NCBI GenBank assembly: GCA_021731425.1
Contig: JAKFXJ010000322.1
Span: forward strand, 1-7,988
Length of the DNA: 7,988 bases
Origin: Limnohabitans sp.
GTDB lineage: Bacteria; Pseudomonadota; Gammaproteobacteria; Burkholderiales; Burkholderiaceae_C
Direction of reading: 5' to 3'
A program made the position numbers and the translations under genes. The notes under the pieces were generated by a model. That model ran no database searches. It saw nothing but the letters and a program-made list of their open reading frames with translations, and was not told the DNA's origin. Positions within the stretch are counted from its first letter, which is position 1, and each line of letters opens with the position of its first letter. Shown here piece by piece: positions 7,564 to 7,988 of this stretch.

Positions 7564-7647
7564 GCCCTGTGTGAGGCGCTCACCGGATCGGACGATTTGG
7601 CGAGCGAAGCGAGTATGAGCCCGACCGGTGAGCGCCTCACACAGGGC
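7564..7647. repeat. Perfect 23-bp inverted repeat with 38-base spacer
   Basis: Bases 7564-7586 (starting GCCCTGTGTGAGG, ending CACCGG) are the exact reverse complement of 7625-7647. Beyond a single unpaired A (7587), four more pairs extend the stem inward (TCGG 7588-7591 with CCGA 7621-7624), leaving a 29-base loop. The loop carries GCGAG-CGAA-GCGAG, a short direct repeat. There is no T-run after either arm, so it is not a typical terminator. It resembles a REP-type palindrome or a small non-autonomous element, but no transposase, target duplication or second copy is visible. It lies in the gap between the ParB-like gene and the CoA-transferase gene. Confidence 0.75.
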
Positions 7648-7673
7648 GACACCAGAGATTGCAATGCTCACAA

Positions 7674-7708
7674 CATGACAAAAGGCCCACAAAGGGCCTT
7701 TTGTCATG
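7674..7708. terminator. Bidirectional intrinsic terminator between convergent genes
   Basis: A perfect 15-bp stem (CATGACAAAAGGCCC, 7674-7688, with 7694-7708) closes an ACAAA loop. The stem is symmetrical in composition: on either strand a GGGCC core is followed by TTTT, so transcripts from both the ParB-like gene and the minus-strand CoA-transferase gene would meet a GC hairpin with U-rich flank. It begins 15 bases beyond the CoA-transferase stop. Confidence 0.85.
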
Positions 7709-7722
7709 AACGCAGCAACCGA

Positions 7723-7988
7723 TCAGAAAATCAGTTTCACGCCGGTCTTGCTTTGCAGCTGCTCAGGCGTCACGCCCGGAGCCAACTCGACCACTTTAAG
7801 GCCCGCGTCGGTCACATCCATCACGGCCAAGTCGGTGATGATGCGGTCAACCACACCCTTGCCCGTGAGCGGCAGCGTGCACTCGGGCAGGATCTTCATG
7901 TCTTCGGTGCCGTCTTTCTTCTTGGCGACGTGCTCCATCAAGATGATCACGCGCTTGACGCCCGCCACCAAATCCATCGCGCCGCCCA
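7723..7988 (-). CDS. scoB: 3-oxoacid CoA-transferase subunit B (5' end missing)
   Basis: The 3'-terminal 88 codons plus stop of a minus-strand gene that continues past the right edge; the frame upstream of the first visible methionine reads GGAMDLVAGVK, so that ATG is internal. The strings 'MEHVAKKKDGTEDMKILPECTLPLTGKGVVDRIITDLAVMDV' and 'LKVVELAPGVTPEQLQ' are characteristic of the C-terminal part of the B subunit of succinyl-CoA:3-oxoacid CoA-transferase (full length about 210-220 residues). The catalytic glutamate of subunit B lies in the missing N-terminal part. With subunit A, expected just upstream, the enzyme moves CoA from succinyl-CoA to acetoacetate or a similar 3-oxoacid in ketone-body or polyhydroxybutyrate turnover. 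The sequence fits ScoB better than the 3-oxoadipate enzyme PcaJ, but substrate choice is not proven. Confidence 0.88.
   Translation of the reverse strand, partial: GGAMDLVAGVKRVIILMEHVAKKKDGTEDMKILPECTLPLTGKGVVDRIITDLAVMDVTDAGLKVVELAPGVTPEQLQSKTGVKLIF

Noticed and set aside
7564..7647. Integron attC site or CRISPR repeat pair as an explanation for the 23-bp inverted repeat
   Set aside because: The arms are perfectly complementary without the bulged-base pattern and GTTRRRY/RYYYAAC boxes of attC, and there is only one pair with no regularly spaced repeats, no cas gene and no integrase.
6515..7722. Duplicate of the tRNA-Gly 3' end marking an attR site
   Set aside because: No second copy of the T-arm/acceptor sequence is visible downstream of the tRNA within this window.

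Overview
The window looks like GC-rich chromosome from a betaproteobacterium, most likely order Burkholderiales, family Comamonadaceae. This is inferred from protein style, codon use and the gene mix; no rRNA or other decisive marker is present. Most of it is ordinary metabolic and housekeeping sequence. A short, less ordinary segment lies between the tRNA gene and the right edge.

Left part (1-3718): the 3' end of a class V PLP-dependent aminotransferase of the serine/alanine-glyoxylate type runs rightward into a hairpin terminator. Converging on it from the right is a complete alanyl-tRNA synthetase gene (alaS, minus strand), with a perfect TATAAT -10 box just ahead of it.

Middle (3719-6503): upstream of alaS on the same strand is a complete NAD(P)-binding reductase that I recognise from its motifs as 8-vinyl reductase of (bacterio)chlorophyll synthesis (bciA/DVR). 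It is the only sign in the window that the host may be an anoxygenic phototroph. Divergent from it is a complete succinate-semialdehyde dehydrogenase (gabD type). The 229-base region between them holds several short dyads sharing an ACCGTC core.

Right part (6504-7988): a tRNA-Gly(CCC) gene with encoded CCA lies 12 bases after gabD and is followed by a strong GNRA-loop terminator. Eighteen bases beyond that begins a ParB/Srx-domain-like DNA-binding gene whose frame is interrupted at codon 40 by an amber TAG, apparently in place of a Trp TGG. The rest of the frame is intact, so this is a recent pseudogene, a sequencing error or a read-through case. The gap after it holds a perfect 23-bp inverted repeat and a symmetrical bidirectional terminator. 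The last gene, cut by the edge, encodes subunit B of a 3-oxoacid CoA-transferase (minus strand).

The genes do not form one pathway. The most notable items are the amber-interrupted ParB-like gene beside a tRNA, the 23-bp inverted repeat, and the bciA gene sitting among housekeeping genes. I see no CRISPR array, transposase, integrase or clearly new multi-gene system.
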